Origin: Temnothorax longispinosus
Taxonomy: Eukaryota > Arthropoda > Insecta > Hymenoptera > Formicidae
Assembly: GCF_030848805.1 (NCBI RefSeq)
Contig: NC_092368.1
Location: 12,061,780-12,125,779, forward strand
Length of the DNA: 64,000 nt
Reading direction: 5' to 3'
Below are positions 10,701 to 23,000 of the stretch, one piece after another. The position numbers and the translations under genes are program-made. Under the pieces are notes generated by a model. It worked only from the letters and a program-made list of their open reading frames with translations, did not search any database and was not told the origin of the DNA. Positions within the stretch are counted from its first letter, which is position 1. Every line of letters begins with the position of its first letter.

Positions 10701-13700
10701 CTGGTAGTGATAAGTATTATAGGTAGTGATTAATACTACACAGAACTACTGGTGCTTAGTATTGAATTACTCACCGATATTTCGATTTCCGATATTTACC
10801 CGGCATAAAAAAAAATTTTTTTTTTTTCGAAATTTTATTACTATTTTATAACTAAATTTGTTTCTTAAGATGCAGTCTATAATTATAAATATTTTCTCGT
10901 ATTTGAAAAACACTTACCTTGGTGGGATCGAACTCGGGACCTCTGGATCGTGAGCCAACTGCCTTACGTGGTAGACTACTTCTTAATTTGATGTAAGTGT
11001 TATATATAGTCTACATGTGTCATAACCAGCGCAAATATATAATTTTTCAAAAATCATCTTAAGAAACAAATTCAGTTTAAAAAGAGTAATAAAATTTTGA
11101 ATTGGATATTAAAATGATATCCTCAGTACTCCCTTATAGAAATTTAATACTGTAAGTGATTTTTTGGCTAGTGATTAATCATTTAAAAGCACTATTAAAA
11201 GCACTATTAACAGTGCTTATAATAGTGTTTTTAAGTGATTAATTACTAGCCAAAAAATCACTTACGGTATTAAATTTCTATAAGGGCTATTTCAAAACTT
11301 GTACACTTTTATCACGACGAATTAGTACAGACCTTCATATAAAATGTATTTGTGCCTTACTTTTATCTCTTTTCCTTAATATTATCAGGAATTACCCATT
11401 ATAATGTTTCTATACAAATTGTAGTACTGGTCAATGATTAATTTCACATGGAATATTCAGTTCAGTACTTGAGTATTAATATTAAAATACTGGCCAGTGA
11501 TTTATTACACATGGAATCCTTGGTTCAGTACTTCAGTACTATCATTGAAATACTCATCAGTAATTCAACACAAGTATTTATTACACAAGAATTTTTCACC
11601 TAGTATTAAATGCTTTCTCATCAGAAATTTAATACTAAGTATTCAATACTCGTCCTGTATTAAATACTACTTTCATAAATTACTGACCAGTAATAAAATA
11701 CTATGCAATACTTGGATCACAGTGATTCAAGTACTAATAAATACTTAATTTTAGTATTATTAATACACAAAATAAGTATTTATTACTAACCAGCTAGTAA
11801 TACTTTTTTGTAAGGGCCCCTAACTGCAAATAACAAATTATTTATCTCCTCGTCAATCGTTATCTACGACTTCGATGGCTAAAAACTATAAAGTAAAAGA
11901 AACTTTTAGTTAGATTTTAGCCATCGAAATATCGTAGATAACGGTCGACGCGGAGATAACTAATTTGTTTATTTGCAGTTAGGAGCGAGCAACAAAATCA
12001 TACGTTGCATATTCTGGTAGAGCACGGTTCATAGAATATTTTAAGACCAAAGAGAGCCGAGCAACAAATTCTTATTGCAACAAATTAATAAATTCTATTT
12101 CTGAATTTAGTTGATGACACATTTTTATATGCATATTTATTTTTGCACAATGTGTTTCAAACACTTAACGGTTTTAACAGTTCAGCGCTTACTCGGCATG
12201 ATTATGGTTTTTTTTATGCATTTCCCTATCTACTATCTAGCGAAACCACTGCCAAGGGAACGGGCTTGGAAAAATTAACGGGGAAAGAAGACCTTGTTGA
12301 GCTTGACTCTAGTCTGGCACTGTAAGGAGACATGAGAGGTGTAGCATGAGTGGGAGATGGCAACATCGCCGGTGAAATACCACTACTTTCATCGTTTCCT
12401 TACTTACTCGGTTAGGCAGAGCGCGTGCCCCGAGGGCTTCATGCCCCGGCGGTCACGGTGTTCTAGAGCCAAGCGTGACAGAGTGGCGTGAGCCACGCTC
12501 AACAGGGTCTTCTTTCCCCGCTAATTTTTCCAAGCCCGTTCCCTTAGCTTTCTGCAATTGCATATATAGTTCACTAACAGTATAAATAATAAAAAAAAAC
12601 AAATTGCTAGAACTGCACCTTATTATTTAAATTTTAAAGAATCGTTTTCCGTTTTACCGACTTCTTACGATATTATCATTTTTCACATACTTAGCCATCG
12701 TTTTGACTTCTGGCAATTAATATCCAATTTTTTTAAGCCTTAAATAATATAAAAACAAAGTCGCCAGAACTGCACCTTGTCATTAAATTTAAACAATTTT
12801 TTTACAAGTTTACCGACTTCTGGCAACGTTTTAGCCCCGGCTTAGACTTCTGGCAATAATTTTCCGTAATTTCTACAGTTAAAAACTACAACTTCACAAA
12901 ATATCAGAACTGCACTTAAAGATTTTATTTTGATTAAAAATAAACGCGTTTGACCGCCCGCCCACGCTTCCCTCCCCGGGAGCGACTTCTGGCTGCAGTG
13001 CTCTACGTGCTTTTCAGATAGTAAGGAAGGTTTTCATATACAAATTTTGACTGCACCTTATCATTTTTAATTTTCGTAGCCAGCTCTCCGTCTAATGGTA
13101 TTCGCTCAATAGATACCTGAAAAATAGGCATTTTTGGGATTTTTTTAACTAAAAACTAGAAACTTATAATTTTGTACATGTATTTGTTATTATTTTATTA
13201 AAATTTTTACGCGTTTCATATAAAAATAACACAGGACCACAAAAAAATTTTTCGGAGAGCAACTCTGGGACCGCAGTAGACGATTTTTATAGATTTTGGG
13301 TAGCTAAAATCGAAACAAGGTCCCATTTTGTTCTAACACGTCAGGATTTTCAAGAAAGTAAGGTTATGTAGGTGAAAAACAGCTATTTTTAGCGGTGTAA
13401 CAGTGTAATCGACAGTCCGTTACAAAAAAAGTGTGCTAAACAAATTCAAAGCGCAAACATGACCTAAAAAAGAAGTTTGCGTGCATGCGCGTGTGTCGCA
13501 TTGGTTACCGCCGGCGTTAGCGTAACCCAAGATGTACCACGAGGAGGTCGCACGGTCGGGTTTACATCTCATTGAGGTGCTTGATTTTAATCAACCTCCT
13601 CACTTTAGTGAGTCCCCTTGCCTCTCACTTCTGTATGTGCTTTTGTGTGTGTGTGTGTGTGTCACTTGCAGAGATAAGGACCCCGTAGCTCGTCATTTTT

Positions 13701-13732
13701 ACGGTATTTACCGACTCCAAACTCTCTCTGCT

Positions 13733-13782
<50 letters not shown>

Positions 13783-13911
13783 AGGGGGAGCGGTGATTAT
13801 GAGTTTGCGATTTTATAGCGATTAGCTCAAAAGAAAAGCCATTCGAAGATCTTTTGAGGAAAAAAGAATCCGTGCGTATAAAATCGCAAACTCATAATCA
13901 CCGCCCCCCCT

Positions 13912-13967
<56 letters not shown>

Positions 13968-14034
13968 GGCTGCGTTCGAAAACGTCACCCGGGTATACTT
14001 CCTTCTCCGGGTATACGTCCTTATCTCTGCAAGT

Positions 14035-14093
<59 letters not shown>

Positions 14094-17000
14094 GCACATA
14101 CAGAAGTGAGAGGCAAGGGGACTCACTTTAATCAAGCACCCCAATGAGATGTAAACCCGACCGTGCGACCTCCTTGCGGTACATCTTGAGTTACGCTAAC
14201 GCCGGCGGTAACCAATGCGACACACGCGCATGCACGCAAACTTCTTTTTTAGGTCATGTTTGCGCGTTGAAATTGTTTAGCCCACTTTTTTTGTAACGGA
14301 CTGTCCATTACACTGTTACACCGCCAAAAATCGCTGTTTTTCACTTACATAACCTTACTTTCTTGAAAATCCTGACGTGTTAAAGCAAAATGGGGCCTTG
14401 TTTCGATTTTAGCTACCCAAAATCTATAAAAATCGTCTACTGCGGTCCCAGTTGCTCTTCGAAAAATTTTTTTGTGGTCCTGTGTAATTAATATTTATTA
14501 AAATGTAAGGCACGATTACGATAACTTTGGCCCTTTAATTTGATGATGGTTTCTGTTAGTATTTTTTACGCTGAACAACAAATTATAAGGTCTTATAGGG
14601 CTAACTGCTCTAGTTTTCGAGATATACAGTGTTAAAGTTAAAAATAAATAAATTTTTAAATAATGCTTTGATTATGTGTATAAACAGTACACATATAAGT
14701 GTAGCCGGGTTGGGTGAGGGTGGATTTCGGTTTATGTAGACAGTTGAAAACCCGAACCCTGTACAATGATAGACCTCGGTTCGGGGAGAGTACGATTTCC
14801 GAGGCGCCCAGATTTGACTGTGGTTTTTGGTAGTATTTTTTACGCTGAACAAAAAATTATATAGGGCTAACTGCTCTAGTTTTCGAGATATGCATTATTA
14901 GTTAAAAAAAAAAATAATTATTCAGTTTACACCCCTATAATGTATCACTTGAATTTTTATGAATATAAGTATGTATTAAATCTTCGCCTTACTAAACAGA
15001 TGAGTCTACAATATACTAAAAATATTAATACTGAAAAGATTGGCGAGGCCCCGTACGCAAGGTAGGACGTTCCATTCGAAATGATATTCTTTCAGCGTAT
15101 AGATTAGTGACGCGCTTTAAAAGTATTTAAGTGTTTAAAGCGCGTCAACTAACCTATGTAGAGCACACATGTATGTGCCCTGCTTTAACGAAAATCACAA
15201 CTTCTATAAAGCAAGCCGTACACACGTGTGTGTGCCCTGCTTTAACGAAAATCACAACTTCTATAAAGCAGGGCATACACACGTGTGTGTGCCCTGCTTT
15301 AACGAAAATCACAACTTCTATAAAGCAGGACATACACACGTGTGTGTGTGTGTGTGTGTGCCTTGCTTTAACGAAAATCATTAAACAGTTAAATACTTTT
15401 AAAGCGCGTTACTAATCTACATAGGTTAGTTGACGCGCTTTAAACACTTAAATACTCAAAGAGTTTATGTGTTAGAAAGTATAAATATAAAACACGATAA
15501 TATATTATATCTAATAATTAAAAAAAGTAAAGATTTATATTATATTTATTTTGAGCTTTAATACTGCATATCTCGAAAACTAGAACAGTTAGCCTTATAA
15601 GACCTATATAATTTTTTGTTCAGCGTAAAAAATACTACCAGAAACCACAGTCAAATCTGGGCGCCTCGGAAATCGTACTCATCCCCTCGGTTCGAATGAG
15701 GTAAACTTCGAAAAATTTATTTGGTCGGAATTTTTTTTACTATTTTTTTCGTGTTCCTCGTCAAAAATTCCTCCAAATACCACTAACATTTTGAGGGGCC
15801 AAAGTTATCGTAATTGTCCCAAATGTAAAATACAATGTATCATATCGTTCCGAAATATTTGTTCTCATCAATGATTGCCATGATTGAGTCCGTTCTAATT
15901 ACGGCAAATAAAAAAGTTCAAGTTTATTTTCATTATTAGACTTGTCTCTACGTGGGCTTTCCGTTGTCCCCTATCATTGCTGATATTGTTTTTAGATTTT
16001 TAGAGAGAAAAGCATTAGAGATTATTGGGATTTCTTTACTTTTTTACTTTAGGTACGTTGATGATTGCTATGGCAATTCTCCCTTACAATCAATCAATAA
16101 TATATTTAATATCTACAATTATTTCCATTCTCGGATTCAATTTATAATTGAAATAAGTATTAACAAGCTAAATTTCCTAGATGTTACGATTATTAAAAAC
16201 AATTTAGCATTTGATTGGTATCATAACTTACATTTTCGGGAAGATATTTTAACTTTATATCTCAGCATCCACTCTCTCAAAAAAGAGGCACAATAATGGG
16301 CATGGTATATAAAGCATTCTTATTGTCACACTCAAAGTTCCACTTAAAAAACATCAAGCTGATAGTAGACATTTTGCTAGCGAATAATTATTCATTGAAT
16401 TTCATTTTGATACAGTTAATAACAATAAAATGAAGTCCTTTTTTAACGAACGAACATATAAGCAGAGCAATGCTAATGCCACAGAGAACAATAAAAATAA
16501 ACTTCCTTGGTTCACGATTCCGTCCAGCAATTTAGGAAAAATTCAAGAATGTTACCAAAGATTTAGATGTCAGATTGCTCTATTACAGTCTTAACAAACT
16601 TGGAAACTTTCAAAATCCATAAAGACACTCGGTTTAAAGAAAAATGTTGTGTATAAAATATCCTGCAAAGTTTGCAATGCATTCTATGTGGGATAAACGA
16701 TGAGACAACTTAAAAGAATCTCAGAACATCACCCTCATATTTGCAGGAACACAACCACTCTTTCCGTTATTACGGAACATAGAATCAACCACAACCATGA
16801 ATTTTATGAGAATGTAAAAATTTTAGACAATGAAAAATTTTTATTAAAAAACGACTAGTTTTCAAAATGGCACGCATAAAACTTTAAATTAATGGAATCA
16901 ATTCACAAGCAAAGTATCTACATCATGCATATGGCTCAATTTTAAGTAAATTGTGAACCTTGCCTGTTACGTTTACTCTTCTACCGTAAAAATTTCAGTT

Positions 17001-20000
17001 AGTTATTTTACGAATTCATATTGGCGGTAATTTTTATTTCTGTTATTCTTTGTCATTAATTTAAATCCCCTCTCCTTTTCCTTTTTCTTCAACTATAATA
17101 GATTTTTACCGTACAATAAGAAGAAGTTATGTTTTGCTTTTGACCTCTGTCAATAGTCGGACGAACCGACTGTCATTTGAATCAAGTCCGATTTTTGATT
17201 GTAACATTGGCCGCGTTCAGCAGATACAACTGTTGAGTGTCGTCTTATCAACACGCTACGTTGATTTGTTGAGTCTAAAAGTAAGAGCCAATCACGTTCG
17301 ACTGCTACTGAGCGGCTTGGTCTGCTGAACGCGACCATTGTCTCGATTATATCGACCACTGCCACTTAAAAATCATCTCAGTTTCTGTTGTCTTTCTCAA
17401 AATTTCAGTTTGTTAATCTCATGTTCTCTTTGTTTGAACAGATTTCATGTCTCTTTTTTTTCATTTCTAGTCCAAATATTTTACGGACTATGAATATTAG
17501 CAGAATTTTTCTGGTTTTTTCTCTTGAAATTTACACTTTACATTTAATTTTAAAATATAATACTTTTTATACTTTTCGGAGAGCTTGAGATTATTTATCT
17601 ATCACCGCATCGTTAAAGGCGACAGCTCAAAGTAGAGCCAAAATGTACAATTTATAGTTTGTATTAAATTATTAATTGAATATTACATATAGCATCAACT
17701 TATCTACAAATAATCGCGCTTGACTCCAATAGCCTACTTTTCTTTGTTACTCTTTAATTTTAATATCAAGAGACTTTAGCTAATTAATAATTTATTTTAA
17801 TAAATATTAGTTATTTTTCTATGAAACGCTGTAGAAATGATAATAAAATAGTAATTAGTAGATATACAAAACTACAAGTTTCTAGGTTTTTTCGTCTATG
17901 AGAAAAACATCCCAAAGATTGTTTATTCAGGTAGTTTTAAGCAAATATCCCCTTATCCTTAACAGCAAATGTATATTTTGAGAATGTTCAGAGAATATCG
18001 TAAAGTATAAGATGTTACTAGGTTTTTTTTTTTTTTAGTCTAGATCCCTTCCCTAAGCCCTCTTTGTTCTTACTTTTTTCTTCGCAGACAATTTTTTTTT
18101 CACTTTAAGTTATATTTTCCTTTCTTAAATTTATGTATATGTATAGAGATATATATATTTATTTTTCCCGCGAATCGGGCGGATGTACCCTCCGCTGACC
18201 CGCCATTTTTGGCTCACTTTCATTTTTTCAATTATTTTTTCTAATTTTGTATCGCGTTGCATTTTGGCACTTAAGTCAGGTAGTACAACCCTTTTATTTA
18301 CTCTCATTTCATAAAAATTTATACATTGTTTTTTATTTTAAAGAAGTTTTAATTTTTCTACATTATAAATGCCTGTATGTTTTCTAATTTCCGCAAATTT
18401 TGAGATATTGGGCCATTTTTTTTGTTTCTCGTTGAAGGAAGAAAATGCCTACACATACAGACATTTTTTAAAAAGATAATTTTTCAACGTTTTTGAACAT
18501 TCTGAACACATTGGTATAGAAAACTGAAAAAATAGCATCGATTTTAAGAAAATACGTCTATTACTGAAAAATTAAACTCATCATCGCTATCTCCGAAAAA
18601 TTAGAAAAATTTTGAAACCGGTTTCCAAAAAATTAGTTATAAAAAATTATACACATTATCGCCATCCCCGAAAAAATAGAAAAATTTGGGCACCATTTTG
18701 AAGAAAATCGGTCTATTAATTGAATAAATAGTTCGCAGTTAGAAAAATTTTAGCACCTGCAGTTTCCAAAAAATCGGTACATTAATGAAAAATTAAACCC
18801 ATATGAAAAATCATCGCTATCCCCAAAAAATTAGAAAAATTTTGGCACCGGTTTTAAGAAAATCAATCCATTAATAAAAAATTATTAATGAAAAATTAAA
18901 CTTATCCTCCAAAAATTAAAAAAATTTTGGCACTGGTTTCAAGAAAATTAGTCCATTAATACTTATTATTTCTTAAAAAAATTTTTGAAACTGGTTTTTA
19001 AAAAATCTGTAACGAAAAATTATTCATAAAAATTATCCATAAAAAAAATTCAGCTTGATATCTCAAAATTTGCGGTACCAATTTCATCAAAACCATCAAC
19101 AAAAAATTAGAAAAATTTTGGCACCGGTTTCAAGAAAATCGATCCATTAATGAAAAATTAAACTTATTCTCTAAAAATTGAAAAAATCTTGGCACTGGTT
19201 TCAAGAAAATCGGTCCATCAATACTTATTATTTCTCGAAAATTTTGAAAAATTTTGAAATCGGTTTCCAAAAAATCGGTAACAAAAAATTATCCATAAGA
19301 AAAAATCAGCTTGATATCTCAAAATTTGCCAAAATTGGAGCAATCACGTACATTTTTTTAAACAGAAATCGAAAATCCCTTTATTATTGGAAATTTTTCT
19401 AATTCTATTATATTCTTTAGTTCTGTTTAATTGTTTATCTCTCCTCTGTTCTCTTGGAAACCTTGATCTCTTCGTTGTTCGCTCAGTCTCGGAAGTGCTC
19501 GCATACAGTTAACATGTCGCGTCCGAGAATCTGCTGTGCGCTTGTAATTACTAAACACGTAAGTTTTCTCGGTCTTCGCGTTCTCTCCTTAATTTGTTAC
19601 ATGTTTTAAATATAAATTTCCGCAGCTGCCAGTTATGGCCATGCATCAGGAACATGCTCGTGAACGCAGGAAGGTTTATTAATTTGATGACGAGTCATTT
19701 TGATGACATAGGTATTGCCAGAGAGAAATCTGAGAGCGGCCATCCCGCTTCGAGGGACGTGTGGAGGTCGTAGGAATGATTTACTCAGGGTACCACACAA
19801 CGTAAATATATTCTCACAAAAGGTATAAAAGTCTTTGAATGCCGCGTACAGAAATAACGTGTGTTCGCACGAGTAGCTCGGAGAGAACAGAAGAACGCTA
19901 TCTCAAGCGTTCCTAAAGCGCTCGGTATCTAGACCCGCGGAGAGCGCGGTCCTACGGACGGCTTCTGATTGGACGGAGGTTTTCGACCAATAGCGTGGCT

Positions 20001-23000
20001 AGCGTCGCCACACTACCCCCCCCCCTAGTGACTGAGCGGGTGGAGCGAAGGTGACGATCTTCTTGGCCTTGGGTCCTTGATAAACTCTTAGAGTTCCGGA
20101 TGTGCTCGCTTGTTGGGAGGTGTCCGGTGGTTGACTTCCCACCGTAGGCTCCTGCAAGGTATTGTTCTCAAGGTGAGCCGGTTTGACTCTGTCTATGGAT
20201 ACAGTGGTCGGCTGGCCCTTGATGGATACTTTGAAGACCTTGTCGCTCCGTTCTAGCACTGGATAGGGGCCTTCATACGGTGGCTGAAGTGACCTCCTAA
20301 CAGCGTCGACTCTGACAAATACGTGGCTGCATGTGGCTAGATCCTTGAACAAAAAAACTTTCTCTTTTTGATGATGGATAGTAGGTTTAAGCCGGGCTAC
20401 CTGTAGATACTCCCGTAGCTTCTGAGCGAAACAGCTTGGGTCGGTGGGAACGTCCAGATCCAAAAAGAACTCGATAAAAGTTTACAATAACTTACACAGC
20501 TCGGATTACTTTGACCTTGACATATGTTGTCAAGGACATAATACTGAGTAACTTTTCCTTATAACTTAGTCGGCGGTCGCTGCTTATTTAAAAGTTATAA
20601 ACAAAAAAAGTTTGAAAAATATAGCAGCTATTTTGAGTATTGGAAGGCATAAATGACTAATATATATGTCGAAATAGTTCACGCATACACTTTTCACGCG
20701 AACCGAGGTTCACCCACACCCCCCCTGCTTTCGGGGGAGGTGCGGTAGCTCCGAAATAGTTCACGCATACACTTTTCACGCGAACCGAGGTTCAACCACA
20801 CCCCCCCCCGCTTTCGGGGGAGGTGCGGTAGCCCCAAAATAGTTCACGCATATATTTTCACGCGAACCGAGGTTCACCCACACCCCCCCCTGCTTTCGGG
20901 GGAGGTACGGTAGCCCCGAAATAGTTTACGCATGGGTTAGTTGACGCGCTTTAAACAATTAAATACTGTTAAAGCGCGTCATCTAACCTATGTAGATTAG
21001 TGACGCACTTTAAACAGTTAAATACTTGTAAAGCGCGTCATCTAACCTACGTATTTTCCAAACTTTTTTTGTTAATAACTTTTTAACGAATAACGAGCAA
21101 CGGCTAAAACCTTCTGAAGGTCACTCGGGGTCATGACCTTGACAACATATATCAAGGTCATTGAAATCGGTGAGGTCGCCAAACTTGTTTTTGTTAATAA
21201 CTTTTTAATAAAAAGCGACCGCCGATTAAGTTATAAGGAAAAGTTACTCAGTATTATGTCCTTGACAACATATGTCAAGGTCAAAGTAATCCGAGCTGTG
21301 TAAGTTATTGTAAACTTTTACCAAGAACTTTTCTGGGAGTGTGAGATTCTCTCCGTACAACATCTCTGCTGCAGAGGCCTTGATGTCCTCTTTAATGCTC
21401 GTTCGTAGACCAAGCAAGACGGTCGGTAACAATTTGGTCCATTTTTGGCTGCCGTGACACATAATAGCTGCTTTGAGGGTCCGGTGCCATCGCTCTATTA
21501 ACCCGTTCGCTGCTGAGTGGTATGCGGTGGTGCGTGACCTGAAACAGCCTAAAAGTTTTGTGAAAGAATCGAACAAGGCCGACTCAAATTGGCTTCCTCT
21601 GTCAGAAGTGATGGTTCTGGGTGAACCGTAGCGTGATACCCATGTGTTCCAGAAGGCGTCGACAATCTCGTCTGCTGAAGTACTCTTGATGGGTACGGCT
21701 TCTGTCCATCGTGAGTATCGGTCGATCATCGTAAGGCAATAGGTGTAGCCTTCCGAGGGTGGAAGAGGTCCGATTATGTCCACATGTACGTGCCTGAAGC
21801 GTGATGAAGGCACAGGGATGTGTTGAACTTCGGAATGCACGTGCTTTGAAATCTTGTTGCGCTGGCAAGCTAGGCATGTACGGGCCCATCTGGTTATGTC
21901 CTTTGCCATGTTCGGCCACACGAATCTCTTCTGGATTAATTTCTTGGTGACGCGTCCGCTCGGATGAGCGCAGTTATGCACAACGTTAAAGGTACGACGA
22001 CGCAGTGCTTTGGGTAAGTATGGACGAATATCTGGCGTTGAGACATCACAGTATACGACGTCTTCTGAATCGTCGATTCTAAGCTTTTTGAGTTTTAATG
22101 CGGAGTCTGATTCGAGGATGGCTTGTAACTCCTCGTCTTCTTTTTGAGCGTTTGCGATTTCTTGCGTGTCGGTGATGGTCGGCAAATTTACCACGTTGAG
22201 ACGTGACAGGGCGTCTGCTACTTCGTTGTCTGTTCCTTTGACGAACACGATTCTTGTTGTGTACTGTCCTATGAAATCGAGTTGTCTCCATTGTCGTGGT
22301 GATGCCTTATCCGAACGCTGCTGCATTGCGAAGGTGAGAGGTTTGTGATCTGTTTTCAGAATCAGATTTCGTCCTTCGATCCATGGTTTGAAGTATTTCA
22401 CTGCTTGGTATGCCGCCGTGAGCTCTCTGTCGTATGCGCTATATTTTTTCTGCGTCTCTGTAAATTTTCGAGAGAAAAAACCGAGAGGTTCCCAGATTCC
22501 ATCTCTCTTTTGCTCTAGAGTTGCGCCCATTGCGACGTCTGATGCGTCGGTGGTGAGAGCGAGATCGGCTCTTTCGCGCGGGTGCGCGAGCAAGGTGGCG
22601 TCGGCCAGAAGTTGCTTGGATCTATTGAATGCTTCTACCGTTTCGGGCGTCCATGGCACAGGACGTTTATCCTTGCGTTTGGCGTCCCGAATATATTCAT
22701 TCAGCGGTGCTAGTATATGGGCTGCACCTTTACAGAAGCGTCGGTAGAAGTTCAAGATACCTAGAAAACGACGAAGTTCAGATATTGTTTGTGGTTGAGG
22801 ATAATTTTGGATGATCTCTACGCGCTCAGGTAGTGGGCGTGATCCGTTTTCGTCGATGAGGTATCCTAGGAAGGTAACGGAGGATTTTCCGAAATGGCAC
22901 TTGGCGGGGTTGATCGTGACGCCGTATTGCCGCAGTCTTTCAAACAGGATGCGGAGATGTTTGCGATGTTCTTCGTGATTTCTTGACGCGATGAGAATAT

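Larger units (their letters stand above)
10231..13085. mobile_element. fold-back element A, long palindrome
   Basis: AGCTGGCTACG at 10231 pairs with CGTAGCCAGCT ending at 13085. The arms pair inward through CGCTCCCGGGGAGG / CCTCCCCGGGAGCG, GCCAGAAGTC / GACTTCTGGC and CAGAATATGCAAC / GTTGCATATTCTG. The hairpin centre is near 11905. The palindrome is interrupted by 10613-11816 in the left arm and by about 12075-12785 in the right arm. Without the insertions it would be about 0.95 kb of almost pure inverted repeat. No transposase is present. Confidence 0.75.

Noticed and set aside
10915..10985. tRNA gene on the minus strand
   Set aside because: The B box is good, but no proper cloverleaf can be drawn and it is repeated inside a TIR element.
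12223..12502. Functional rRNA gene
   Set aside because: Only a short internal piece of 28S is present and it snaps back on itself; no rDNA unit surrounds it.
20669..20935. CRISPR-like array
   Set aside because: Three contiguous 82-bp units without spacers inside a eukaryotic transposon; simple tandem repeat.
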